From positions 1 to 5,778 of the forward strand of contig CAMLRH010000179.1 of the NCBI GenBank assembly GCA_946482375.1: 5,778 nt of DNA, written 5' to 3'. The notes below the pieces were generated by a model, which worked only from the letters and a program-made list of their open reading frames with translations, ran no database searches and was not told where the DNA came from. This stretch comes from an uncultured Caulobacteraceae bacterium. GTDB lineage: Bacteria; Pseudomonadota; Alphaproteobacteria; Caulobacterales; Caulobacteraceae. The position numbers and the translations under genes are program-made. Positions 1-5,778 of the stretch are shown in pieces; the stretch's first letter is position 1, and each line of letters starts with the position of its first letter.

Positions 1-3000
1 CCCGGCCGAGTTGTCGATGGCGTCGGTGTTGATGCGACCGCCGTTGCGGGCGAACTCGATGCGCCCGGCCTGGGTGAAGCCGAGGTTCGCACCCTCCCCC
101 ACGACCTTCACACGCAGGTCGGCGCCGTCGATGCGGATCACGTCGTTGGCCTTGTCGCCAGCGTCGGCGTGGCTCTCCGTCCGCGCCTTCACATAGGTCC
201 CGATGCCGCCGAGGTAGAGGAGTTCGGCGCGGGCCTTGAGGATAGCGCCGACGACCTCGGCCGGCGTCAGCGCCGACGTCTTGAGGTCGAGGGCAGCGGC
301 GGCTTCCGGCGACAGGGTGATCGACTTCAGAGAGCGGGCGAAGACATCGCCGCCCTTCGACAGCTTGGCGCGGTCGTAGTCGTCCCAGCTGGAACGGGGC
401 AACTCGAACAGGCGCTGGCGCTCCTGCCACGAGACGGCCGGGTCTGGATCGGGGTCGATGAAGATGTGGCGGTGGTCGAAGGCGGCGACCAGCCGGATCT
501 CTCTCGACAGCAGCATGCCGTTGCCGAAGACGTCGCCGCTCATGTCGCCGACGCCGATGACGGTGAAGGGCTCGGACTGGATGTCCTTGCCCAGCTCGCG
601 GAAGTGGCGCTTCACCGCCTCCCAGGCTCCGCGCGCCGTAATGCCCATTTCCTTGTGGTCGTAGCCGGCCGAGCCGCCCGAAGCGAAGGCGTCGCCGAGC
701 CAGAAGCCGTAGTCCTCGGCCACACCGTTGGCGATGTCGGAGAAGGTCGCCGTGCCCTTGTCGGCGGCGACGACGAGATAGGGGTCGTCGGCGTCGTGGG
801 CGACGATCTGCGGCGGGTGGACGACCTTGCCCTTGGCGTCGATGTTGTCGGTGAGGTCGAGGAGGCCGAACAGGAAGGTCCTGTAGGCGCGAATGGCCTC
901 CTCGCGCGTGGCTTCCGGCGTCCCGCCCTTGGGCAGGGCCTTGGGATAGAAGCCGCCCTTGGAGCCGACCGGCACGATCACCGCGTTCTTGACCTGCTGC
1001 GCCTTCACCAGCCCCAGCACTTCGGTGCGGAAGTCGTCGCGGCGGTCGGACCAGCGCAGGCCGCCGCGCGCCACCGGCCCGAAGCGCAGGTGGACGCCCT
1101 CCACGTGCGGCGCCCAGACGAAAATCTCGCGGAACGGCCGCGGGGCCGGCAGGTCCTCCAGCTCGCGCGAGGCGACCTTGAAGCTGATGTAGGGCTTGGG
1201 CGAGCCGTCCTCGGCCGTCTGGTAGAAGTTGCTCCGCACCGTCGCGCCGACCAGCAGGGCGAGGCGGCGCAGCACGCGGTCGGCGTCGAGGCTGGCGACG
1301 GCTTGCAAGGCCTCGATGATCTCGCCCATGACGGCGTCGGCCGCCTTCTTGCGAGCCTCAAGGTCGAGACCGGTGGCTGGATCGAACTTCAGGGCGAACA
1401 GCTTGAGGATCAGCTTGGCGACCTCAGGGTGGTCGGAGAGCGCCTGCTCCTGCACCGTTTGCGACGGATCGAGCCCCGATTGCTGCCGATAGCGGGCCAG
1501 CGCGCGGATCAGGGCGGCCTCGCGCCAGCTGACGCCCAGCTCCAGCACCAGCCGGTTGAAGCCGTCGCTTTCGGTCTGGCCGCTCCATACGGCGACGAAG
1601 GCGGCCTCGAAGGCGGCCTTCACGTCGCCGAAGACCAGGTGCTCGCCAGCCTCGTCCTCGACCAGGAATTCGTGCACCCAGACCGGCTCGCGGCCGGCGG
1701 GCGTCAGCGGGAAGCCCTCTTCGATGATGGCCTTCAGGCCCATGTCCTCGAGGATCGGCAGCACGTCCGCCAGCGGGGCGGCGGAGCCGGGACGATAGAG
1801 CTTGAAGCGGAAGTAGATCGGCTGGTCGTCGGGTAGACGATAAGCGCGGACCCGCACGGCGCTGATGTCCTCGACAACCGCGATATCGGCCAACGCCTCG
1901 GCGGCGTCGTAGCGGTCGCGGTAGCCCGGCGAGAAGGCTTCCCGGTAGCGATATAACGTATCGGCGATGCCGGCCGCCGGAACGCCACCGCCGCGGACAT
2001 CGGCCTCGAAGCGGTCGTCCCAGGTGCGGGCGGCTTCTGCGACGGCGGCCTCGACCTCGGCGAGGTCGGGCTCGGCGTGACGGCCGGGCTCGACGCGGAT
2101 GATGAAGTGGACACGGGCCAGCGGCGCGTCGGAGAAGTAGGGGTAGTAGGCCGACACCGTACCGTCGAACGCCTCGGCCAGGATGTCCCCGGCCCGTTCG
2201 CGGACGCGGGAGTCGTAGCGGTCGCGCGGCACAAACACGAGCACCGAGACAAAGCGGTCGAAGGGATCGCGGCGGACGAACAGCTTCACCCGCGGGCGGT
2301 CGTAGAGGTGGAGAATACCGGTGGCGATCTCGAGCAGCTCGTCGTCGCCGATCTGGAACAGCTCATCACGCGGATAGGTCTCGAGGATGTTGGCGAGGCG
2401 CTTTTCGCTGTGCCCGCCGGGGACGACGTTGGCCCGCTCCATCACGCTGGCGATCTTGCGGCGGATGTAGGGGACGTCGCGGGCCCGGGCCTCGTAGGCC
2501 TCGGCGGTGAACAGGCCGACGAAACGGACCTCGCCGGACGGCTTGCCGTCGCCGCCATAGCGGCGGACGCCGACATAATCCATGTGCACGCGCCGGTGGA
2601 CCTTGGAGCGCATGTTCGACTTGGCGACCACCAGCGGACTGTCGGCTTCCAGCGAGCGTCGCAGCTGCGGCGACAGCACAGCGGGCTCATGCGAACGGCG
2701 CAGGACGGCCCGGTTCTCGTCGCGCAGGACGCCGAGGCTGGCCTCCGGCTTGTCGAGCGGTTCTTCGGCCGCATAGCCGCCGTCCGGCGTGCGCGGATAG
2801 TCGTAGACGCGGGCGCCCAGGTAGACGAAGCGGTCGCCCTCCAGCCAGCGCAGGAAGGCCAGGCACTCCCGCCGCTCCTCTTCGGACTTGGGCCCGTCGA
2901 CGATCTCCAGCGCGGCGATGGTCCGGCGCATCAGCGCCTGCATGGCGGGGAAGTCCTTCACCGCCACAGCCACGTCGTCGAGGACGGCGCCGATGCTGTC

Positions 3001-3450
3001 GATGAGCGCCGGAACGCGGTCTTCGCCGATCGGATCGAGATGGACCTGGATCAGCGAGCATCGGCGATTCCCGGTCGCGTCCACCACCGGATGGAACATG
3101 GCGCGGACGGAGTAACCGCCGTCGACCACCTCGCCCATGATGCTGTCGACTAGGAAGGGTTTGTCGTCCTGGACGATCTCCAGGAGGTCACGCCCCAGCC
3201 ACGGGCGCAGGCGGATCAGCGGCCTGTCGTTCAGCTGCTCGCCGAAGCGCCAGAGTTCGGCCATCGAGGCGCCGATGTCGGCGGCGGTCGCGTCAGGCAG
3301 CTCCTCGGCGGCGCAGTCGTCATGGACCTGTTGCAGGAACTGTCGGGCGGACTCGGGAAGGCGCTCGGTCCCGAGCGAGCGGCTAAAGGCGTCGGTCAGG
3401 GCGCGGAAGTCGCAGGCCGGAGAGGCCGGGTGAAGGCTTGCGCCTTTCAT
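1..3450 (-). CDS. gdh: NAD-specific glutamate dehydrogenase, large (180-kDa class), 3' end outside window
   Basis: This is the N-terminal 1150 codons of the large bacterial NAD-glutamate dehydrogenase, which oxidatively deaminates glutamate to 2-oxoglutarate and ammonium in the cytoplasm. The minus strand is open without a stop from ATG 3450 to the window edge. Seen: the N-terminal ACT-like region carries DKPFLVDS (residues 96-103); a middle regulatory region has VKLFVRRDPFDRF (387-399); the catalytic core begins near 730 with RSNFYQ (739-744), GGLRWSDRRDDFRTE (796-810), a lysine-rich KAQQVKNAV and VGSKGGF (828-834), YDHKEMGITARGAWE (930-944), the nucleotide-binding GVGDMSGDVFGNG (966-978), GGIGTYVK (1080-1087) and GEGANLG (1118-1124). 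The family is usually about 1600 residues, so about 450 are missing on the left. A TAG at 3481-3483 is in frame upstream and ATG 3450 is the only start codon between, so the start is secure although the ribosome site (GGGA, 6 bases away) is weak. In Caulobacter the homologue GdhZ also restrains FtsZ; whether this protein does is unknown. Confidence 0.97.
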   Translation of the reverse strand, partial: MKGASLHPASPACDFRALTDAFSRSLGTERLPESARQFLQQVHDDCAAEELPDATAADIGASMAELWRFGEQLNDRPLIRLRPWLGRDLLEIVQDDKPFLVDSIMGEVVDGGYSVRAMFHPVVDATGNRRCSLIQVHLDPIGEDRVPALIDSIGAVLDDVAVAVKDFPAMQALMRRTIAALEIVDGPKSEEERRECLAFLRWLEGDRFVYLGARVYDYPRTPDGGYAAEEPLDKPEASLGVLRDENRAVLRRSHEPAVLSPQLRRSLEADSPLVVAKSNMRSKVHRRVHMDYVGVRRYGGDGKPSGEVRFVGLFTAEAYEARARDVPYIRRKIASVMERANVVPGGHSEKRLANILETYPRDELFQIGDDELLEIATGILHLYDRPRVKLFVRRDPFDRFVSVLVFVPRDRYDSRVRERAGDILAEAFDGTVSAYYPYFSDAPLARVHFIIRVEPGRHAEPDLAEVEAAVAEAARTWDDRFEADVRGGGVPAAGIADTLYRYREAFSPGYRDRYDAAEALADIAVVEDISAVRVRAYRLPDDQPIYFRFKLYRPGSAAPLADVLPILEDMGLKAIIEEGFPLTPAGREPVWVHEFLVEDEAGEHLVFGDVKAAFEAAFVAVWSGQTESDGFNRLVLELGVSWREAALIRALARYRQQSGLDPSQTVQEQALSDHPEVAKLILKLFALKFDPATGLDLEARKKAADAVMGEIIEALQAVASLDADRVLRRLALLVGATVRSNFYQTAEDGSPKPYISFKVASRELEDLPAPRPFREIFVWAPHVEGVHLRFGPVARGGLRWSDRRDDFRTEVLGLVKAQQVKNAVIVPVGSKGGFYPKALPKGGTPEATREEAIRAYRTFLFGLLDLTDNIDAKGKVVHPPQIVAHDADDPYLVVAADKGTATFSDIANGVAEDYGFWLGDAFASGGSAGYDHKEMGITARGAWEAVKRHFRELGKDIQSEPFTVIGVGDMSGDVFGNGMLLSREIRLVAAFDHRHIFIDPDPDPAVSWQERQRLFELPRSSWDDYDRAKLSKGGDVFARSLKSITLSPEAAAALDLKTSALTPAEVVGAILKARAELLYLGGIGTYVKARTESHADAGDKANDVIRIDGADLRVKVVGEGANLGFTQAGRIEFARNGGRINTDAIDNSAG

Positions 3451-3629
3451 AAGGTTTCCCGCGGATAGTTGCCCAAGAAACTAACGCCTTCGGGCCAACA
3501 ATCAACCTATAGCGCGGAAAGCCGACAAAGGTTTGCGGAAACCCTGAAGCACGATGAGCGTCGTGCTCCAAATTCCATGGGGCGCCGGGCGCCCGCATAC
3601 ACTCGAGCTGCCGCGCCCTAAACGCGAAA
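3451..3629 (-). promoter_or_regulatory. Upstream region of the glutamate dehydrogenase gene
   Basis: This non-coding stretch lies between the terminator-like hairpin and the dehydrogenase start and must hold that gene's promoter and leader if it is transcribed alone. No confident -35/-10 pair could be found. On the minus strand TATAGG (3506-3511) is a possible -10 about 55 bases before the ATG, but the only TTG-type hexamer nearby (3523-3528) is about 11 bases away, too close for a sigma-70 pair. No credible small gene is seen on either strand. The region contains the inverted repeats listed separately at 3530-3594. Confidence 0.4.
3530..3594. repeat. Cluster of three short inverted repeats upstream of gdh
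   Basis: Three perfect inverted repeats follow closely on each other: GGTTT-gcgg-AAACC (3530-3543), AGCACGA-tgagcg-TCGTGCT (3548-3567) and GGGCGCC-g-GGCGCCC (3580-3594, which as RNA would fold as a 5-bp stem with a 5-base loop). The first two are four bases apart. On the minus strand they lie 80-145 bases ahead of the dehydrogenase ATG, so they could be leader structure, operators or a REP-like dispersed element. Symmetry is directly visible; function is not. Confidence 0.45.
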
Positions 3630-3659
3630 GCGCCGCCGGTGGGGGGATACCGGCGGCGC
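3620..3659 (-). terminator. Possible rho-independent terminator downstream of the permease gene
   Basis: A perfect 11-bp GC-rich stem (arms 3649-3659 and 3630-3640, arm GCGCCGCCGGT on the minus strand) encloses an 8-base loop, ATCCCCCC. Reading on the minus strand the stem is followed by TTTCGCGTTT (3620-3629), an interrupted T-run. The stem is strong but the T-run is poor, so termination may be partial. Its position, 110 bases after the permease stop and 170 before the dehydrogenase start, suits separation of the two same-strand genes. Confidence 0.5.
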
Positions 3660-3763
3660 CTGTCCGCCGCTTGGAGCAGCGAGACTGTTCGCACGACGCC
3701 AGCCGTGGGGGGAGGTAAAGGCGGCGTCGTCGGTCCGGGTGGCAGGGGGGACGCTCCCCGGAC
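3630..3763 (-). other. Tandem three-hairpin module with C6 loops (candidate 3' UTR-derived small RNA)
   Basis: Starting five bases after the permease stop codon, the minus strand shows three successive stem-loops, each with TCCCCCC in its loop. The first (3733-3763) has 7-bp arms GTCCGGG/CCCGGAC. The second (3693-3730) has 8-bp arms ACGACGCC/GGCGTCGT extended by three more pairs past a one-base bulge, with loop sequence ACCTCCCCCCAC. The third (3630-3659) has perfect 11-bp arms. The second and third look like related copies: both have GCCGCC before and GGC plus GGCG after the C tract, and their outer pairs differ in a compensating way (GACGCC/GGCGTC versus GCGCC/GGCGC). C-rich, anti-Shine-Dalgarno-like loops in tandem hairpins are known from alphaproteobacterial small RNAs (CcsR of Rhodobacter, the 'cuckoo' RNAs). 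The resemblance is inferred; no transcript is shown here. Confidence 0.4.
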
Positions 3764-3768
3764 TTCCC

Positions 3769-4914
3769 TTAGGTAGGCGCCCGGATCTTGCGTTTAAAGG
3801 GCCCCTTCCGCGAGGTGGGGACTTTTTCGGCCGCCGGCGTGGTCGTCAGCTCGGCCGTGGCGGGGTTGCCGGTGACGCCCTGCGGGTTGCCGTTCTCCGA
3901 CAGCAGCACGGCAAGCTTACGGGTGGCCGGGAACTGGGCGAGGATAACCATCGCCGCCACCGTCAGCGGGGTCGACAGGAACATGCCCGGCAGCCCCCAG
4001 ATCAGGCCCCAGAAGGCCAGCGACAGCAGCACCACGACCGGGTCGATGTTGAGGCTGTCGCCCTGCATGCGCGGCTGGACGACGTTGCCGACGACGAACT
4101 GGATCGACTGCAGCACGATCAGCAGGGTCAGCGCCTGCCACCAGCCGTCGAACTGGACGAGCGCGAAGACCGGCGGCAAAAGGATGCCGACGAAGCCGCC
4201 GACCACCGGGATGTACGAGGCGAGGAAGATCAGCAGGGCCCAGAAGACGGCGTTATCCAGGCCCACGATCAGCATGATGGCCAAGGACCCGGCGCCGATC
4301 ATCAGCCCGGTCACCGTCTGGACCCAGAGGTAACGCTCCACTCCATCGCGGATCTGACCGAAGACGCGGATGGCATAGTCGCGTTCGTCGCGGGTCGGGA
4401 ACATGCCGACCACCTTGCGTCGGAAGCCCCGCCGCGCGGCGAGAATGAAGCCGAGATAGATCAGCACGAAGACGGCGTCGGCGGCGAAACTCTGCAGCCG
4501 CTTGGCCACCGTGCCGAGATACTGGGACGGGTCGAGGTCGCGGTACATCTGTTCGAGCGTGGGCGGGGCGCGCACGCCGACGATCTCGGCGACGCGGGCG
4601 ATCAGCGCGTTCAGCTTCTCCTGATAGCCGGCGAGCTGCCCCGCGAACGACGTCGCGTGGTCCGCGATCAGCCAGGCGGCGCCGCCGAACAGGCCAATCG
4701 ACAGCACCACGGCCACCGGCACCGCGGCCCGGTCGGGGAAGTAGGGCGTGTTTTCCGACAGGATACGCGCGAAGCCGTCGACCATCACCGCCAGGAAGAC
4801 GGCCAGCGCCAGCGGCGTGAGGATGCCGCGCAGCCAGAACAGCGCCGCGCCGCAGGCGATGACGGCAAGCACCACGGTGGCGTTGCGGGTAGTCGTTCGT
4901 ACGTCGTCGGCCAT
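3769..4914 (-). CDS. AI-2E/PerM-family permease
   Basis: This encodes a 381-residue inner-membrane protein of the AI-2E transporter family (TqsA/YdiK/PerM, PF01594), a normal length for the family. Seen: hydrophobic segments near residues 12-30, 31-52, 63-83, 146-164, 200-219, 223-252, 257-276 and 290-325, and a polar, probably non-membrane stretch between the third and fourth segments (about 84-145). The strongest family signature is in the C-terminal part: VVQPRMQGDSLNIDP (278-292), followed by a glycine-rich LAFWGLIWGLPGMFLSTPL segment. The last 40 residues are Pro/Thr-rich and end in a basic tail (KGPFKRKIR). Members export autoinducer-2 or act as Na+/H+ antiporters, but the substrate cannot be predicted from sequence alone. 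ATG 4914 is chosen because GAGGAG lies five bases before it; an in-frame GTG at 4953 would add 13 residues but has no ribosome site. It is divergent from the ATPase gene, 91 bases away. Confidence 0.92.
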   Translation of the reverse strand: MADDVRTTTRNATVVLAVIACGAALFWLRGILTPLALAVFLAVMVDGFARILSENTPYFPDRAAVPVAVVLSIGLFGGAAWLIADHATSFAGQLAGYQEKLNALIARVAEIVGVRAPPTLEQMYRDLDPSQYLGTVAKRLQSFAADAVFVLIYLGFILAARRGFRRKVVGMFPTRDERDYAIRVFGQIRDGVERYLWVQTVTGLMIGAGSLAIMLIVGLDNAVFWALLIFLASYIPVVGGFVGILLPPVFALVQFDGWWQALTLLIVLQSIQFVVGNVVQPRMQGDSLNIDPVVVLLSLAFWGLIWGLPGMFLSTPLTVAAMVILAQFPATRKLAVLLSENGNPQGVTGNPATAELTTTPAAEKVPTSRKGPFKRKIRAPT

Positions 4915-4919
4915 CGGCG

Positions 4920-4925
4920 CTCCTC
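4920..4925 (-). promoter_or_regulatory. Ribosome binding site of the permease gene
   Basis: GAGGAG on the minus strand is separated by five bases (CGCCG) from ATG 4914. It decides the start of the permease in favour of this ATG over the upstream GTG at 4953, which has no purine-rich element in front. Confidence 0.8.
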
Positions 4926-4963
4926 GAGCGGGACTGTCGGGCGGCCTTCCCACAGCGTCAATG

Positions 4964-4979
4964 CACAGGCTAGCTTGTG
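4964..4979. promoter_or_regulatory. 16-bp near-perfect palindrome, candidate operator
   Basis: CACAGGCTAGCTTGTG is symmetrical except for one G/T pair (4968/4975), with the centre GCTAGC. It lies 26 bases before the ATPase ATG and 49 bases before the permease ATG, a position where a dimeric regulator could act on both promoters. The symmetry is seen; a regulatory role is inference, and a 16-bp site with one mismatch could arise by chance. Confidence 0.35.
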
Positions 4980-4995
4980 GCTCCGCTTATCCCCC

Positions 4996-5000
4996 GGGAG
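4996..5000 (+). promoter_or_regulatory. Ribosome binding site of the HerA-like ATPase gene
   Basis: GGGAG stands five bases before ATG 5006, good spacing for a Shine-Dalgarno sequence, and supports that codon as the start of the ATPase. Confidence 0.7.
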
Positions 5001-5005
5001 CGTCC

Positions 5006-5778
5006 ATGGACCCCAACACCATCTTCCTCGGCCAGTCGGCGCAGCCGGAAACGCTGCGCCTGGACCGCGCCAACCGCCACGGCATCGTCGCCGGCGCCAC
5101 CGGCACCGGAAAGACGGTGACCCTGCAGATCATGGCGCAGGCCTTCTCCGACGCCGGCGTGCCGGTTTTCGCCGCCGACGTGAAGGGCGACCTGTCCGGC
5201 ATCAGCCAGCCGGGTTCGCCGAACGAGAAGATGCTGGCCCGCGCGCAGTCGATGTCGCTGGAGCTGCGTCCCGACGCGCCGCCGACCGTCTTCTGGGACC
5301 TGTTCGGCGAGAAGGGCCACCCGATCCGCACGACGGTCTCGGAGATGGGGCCGCTGCTGATGTCGCGGCTGCTCGAACTCAACGAGGTGCAGGAAGGCGT
5401 TCTGACGGTCGCCTTCCACGTGGCCGACGCGGAAGGGCTGCTGTTGCTCGACGTGAAGGACCTGCGGGCGGCGCTGACCTATGTGTCGGACAACGCCAAG
5501 GAGATCGGCGCGACCTACGGCAACGTCTCGCCGACGACAGTGTCGACCATCCAGCGCAAGCTGCTGATGCTGGAAACCCAGGGCGCGGCGACCTTCTTCG
5601 GCGAACCGGCGCTGAACCTGGCCGACCTGATGCGGGTCGACGGCTCGGGGCGGGGCGTCGTTTCGATCCTGGCGGCCGACAGCCTGATCGCCAATCCACG
5701 CGCCTATTCGACCTTCCTGCTCTGGCTGCTGTCGGAGCTGTTCGAGGAGCTGCCGGAGATCGGCGATCCGGAGAAGCC
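5006..5778 (+). CDS. YjgR/DUF853 HerA-like P-loop ATPase, 3' end outside window
   Basis: The first 257 codons of a cytoplasmic HerA/FtsK-type ATPase of the YjgR (DUF853, PF05872) family are present; the family is about 500 residues, so roughly half is missing on the right. Seen: NRHGIVAGATGTGKTVTLQ (residues 23-41), whose GATGTGKT (30-37) is the Walker A loop, and then VPVFAADVKGDLSGI (52-66), a stretch nearly identical in pattern to E. coli YjgR. No N-terminal barrel domain precedes the Walker A, unlike archaeal HerA, which fits YjgR. Walker B and the arginine finger would be beyond the edge. There is no signal peptide or membrane segment. HerA-type proteins are DNA-pumping or DNA-processing motors, but the role of the YjgR branch is not established, so 'helicase' should be read as a family label. 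Start ATG 5006 agrees with the ribosome site at 4996-5000. The gene is divergent from the permease. Confidence 0.93.
   Translation, partial: MDPNTIFLGQSAQPETLRLDRANRHGIVAGATGTGKTVTLQIMAQAFSDAGVPVFAADVKGDLSGISQPGSPNEKMLARAQSMSLELRPDAPPTVFWDLFGEKGHPIRTTVSEMGPLLMSRLLELNEVQEGVLTVAFHVADAEGLLLLDVKDLRAALTYVSDNAKEIGATYGNVSPTTVSTIQRKLLMLETQGAATFFGEPALNLADLMRVDGSGRGVVSILAADSLIANPRAYSTFLLWLLSELFEELPEIGDPEK

Larger units (their letters stand above)
4915..5005. promoter_or_regulatory. Divergent intergenic region between permease and ATPase genes
   Basis: These 91 bases must carry the start signals of both divergent genes. No sigma-70 hexamer pair is convincing on either strand. The notable content is the palindrome at 4964-4979 and the two Shine-Dalgarno sequences at its borders. 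Confidence 0.5.

Noticed and set aside
169..1836. A 555-codon open frame on the plus strand beneath the dehydrogenase gene
   Set aside because: It is in exact codon register opposite the dehydrogenase, so its stops require TTA, CTA or TCA sense codons, which this GC-rich gene almost never uses. It ends where the gene uses CTA (Leu). The start is a GTG with no ribosome site, and the product is a low-complexity string rich in Arg, Val, Asp and Gly. The sense frame has full family motifs.
2077..3153. A 358-codon open frame on the plus strand in the same register
   Set aside because: It has the same origin: it is the reverse complement of the dehydrogenase codons and ends opposite the CTA codon for Leu100 of that protein. 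No recognisable domain and no independent start signals are seen.
3383..3694. A 103-codon minus-strand frame running from the intergenic hairpins into the start of the dehydrogenase gene
   Set aside because: It overlaps the secure dehydrogenase start in another frame, crosses the terminator-like region, has no good ribosome site and shows no recognisable protein features.
3788..4333. A plus-strand frame of 181 codons opposite the permease gene
   Set aside because: It is an antisense shadow of the permease, whose own frame has clear membrane segments and family motifs.
4915..4953. GTG 4953 as an alternative start of the permease
   Set aside because: It would add 13 residues but has no Shine-Dalgarno sequence, whereas ATG 4914 has GAGGAG at ideal spacing.
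4970..5699. Minus-strand frames opposite the HerA-like ATPase gene
   Set aside because: They are Arg/Gly/Ala-rich shadows in high-GC DNA opposite a gene with a clear Walker A motif and ribosome site.
1..5778. CRISPR arrays, tRNA or rRNA genes, insertion sequences, phage or defence systems
   Set aside because: None was seen on either strand. There are no regular spaced direct repeats, no cloverleaf-like sequence and no transposase-like frame. The coding genes look like ordinary chromosomal genes.

Overview
The window is high-GC DNA (roughly two-thirds G+C by eye) with almost no TTA, CTA or TCA codons in its genes, and all three protein families fit an alphaproteobacterium. The large 180-kDa-class NAD-glutamate dehydrogenase beside an AI-2E-family permease and a YjgR/HerA-like ATPase would suit Caulobacterales (Caulobacter, Brevundimonas, Phenylobacterium) or a relative. 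That placement is an inference from protein flavour and codon use, not something the sequence proves.

Layout. Positions 1-3450, minus strand: the first 1150 codons of a large NAD-specific glutamate dehydrogenase; the C-terminus lies beyond the left edge. Positions 3451-3768: a 318-base non-coding gap, unusually rich in inverted repeats. The half next to the dehydrogenase (3530-3594) holds three small symmetrical elements. The half next to the permease (3630-3763) holds three successive hairpins that each carry a six-C loop on the minus strand, the last resembling a weak terminator. Positions 3769-4914, minus strand: a complete AI-2E/PerM-family membrane protein. Positions 4915-5005: a 91-base divergent intergenic region with a near-perfect 16-bp palindrome. 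Positions 5006-5778, plus strand: the N-terminal half of a YjgR/DUF853 HerA-like P-loop ATPase, running off the right edge.

The three genes do not form an obvious pathway. The dehydrogenase is central nitrogen/carbon metabolism (glutamate to 2-oxoglutarate), the permease belongs to a broad transporter family of unknown substrate here, and the ATPase is a poorly characterised HerA/FtsK-type motor. The permease and dehydrogenase lie in the same direction but are separated by a structured gap, so co-transcription is doubtful. The permease and ATPase are divergent and may share a control region. The genes themselves look like ordinary chromosomal core genes; the least explained part of the window is the hairpin cluster between 3630 and 3763.
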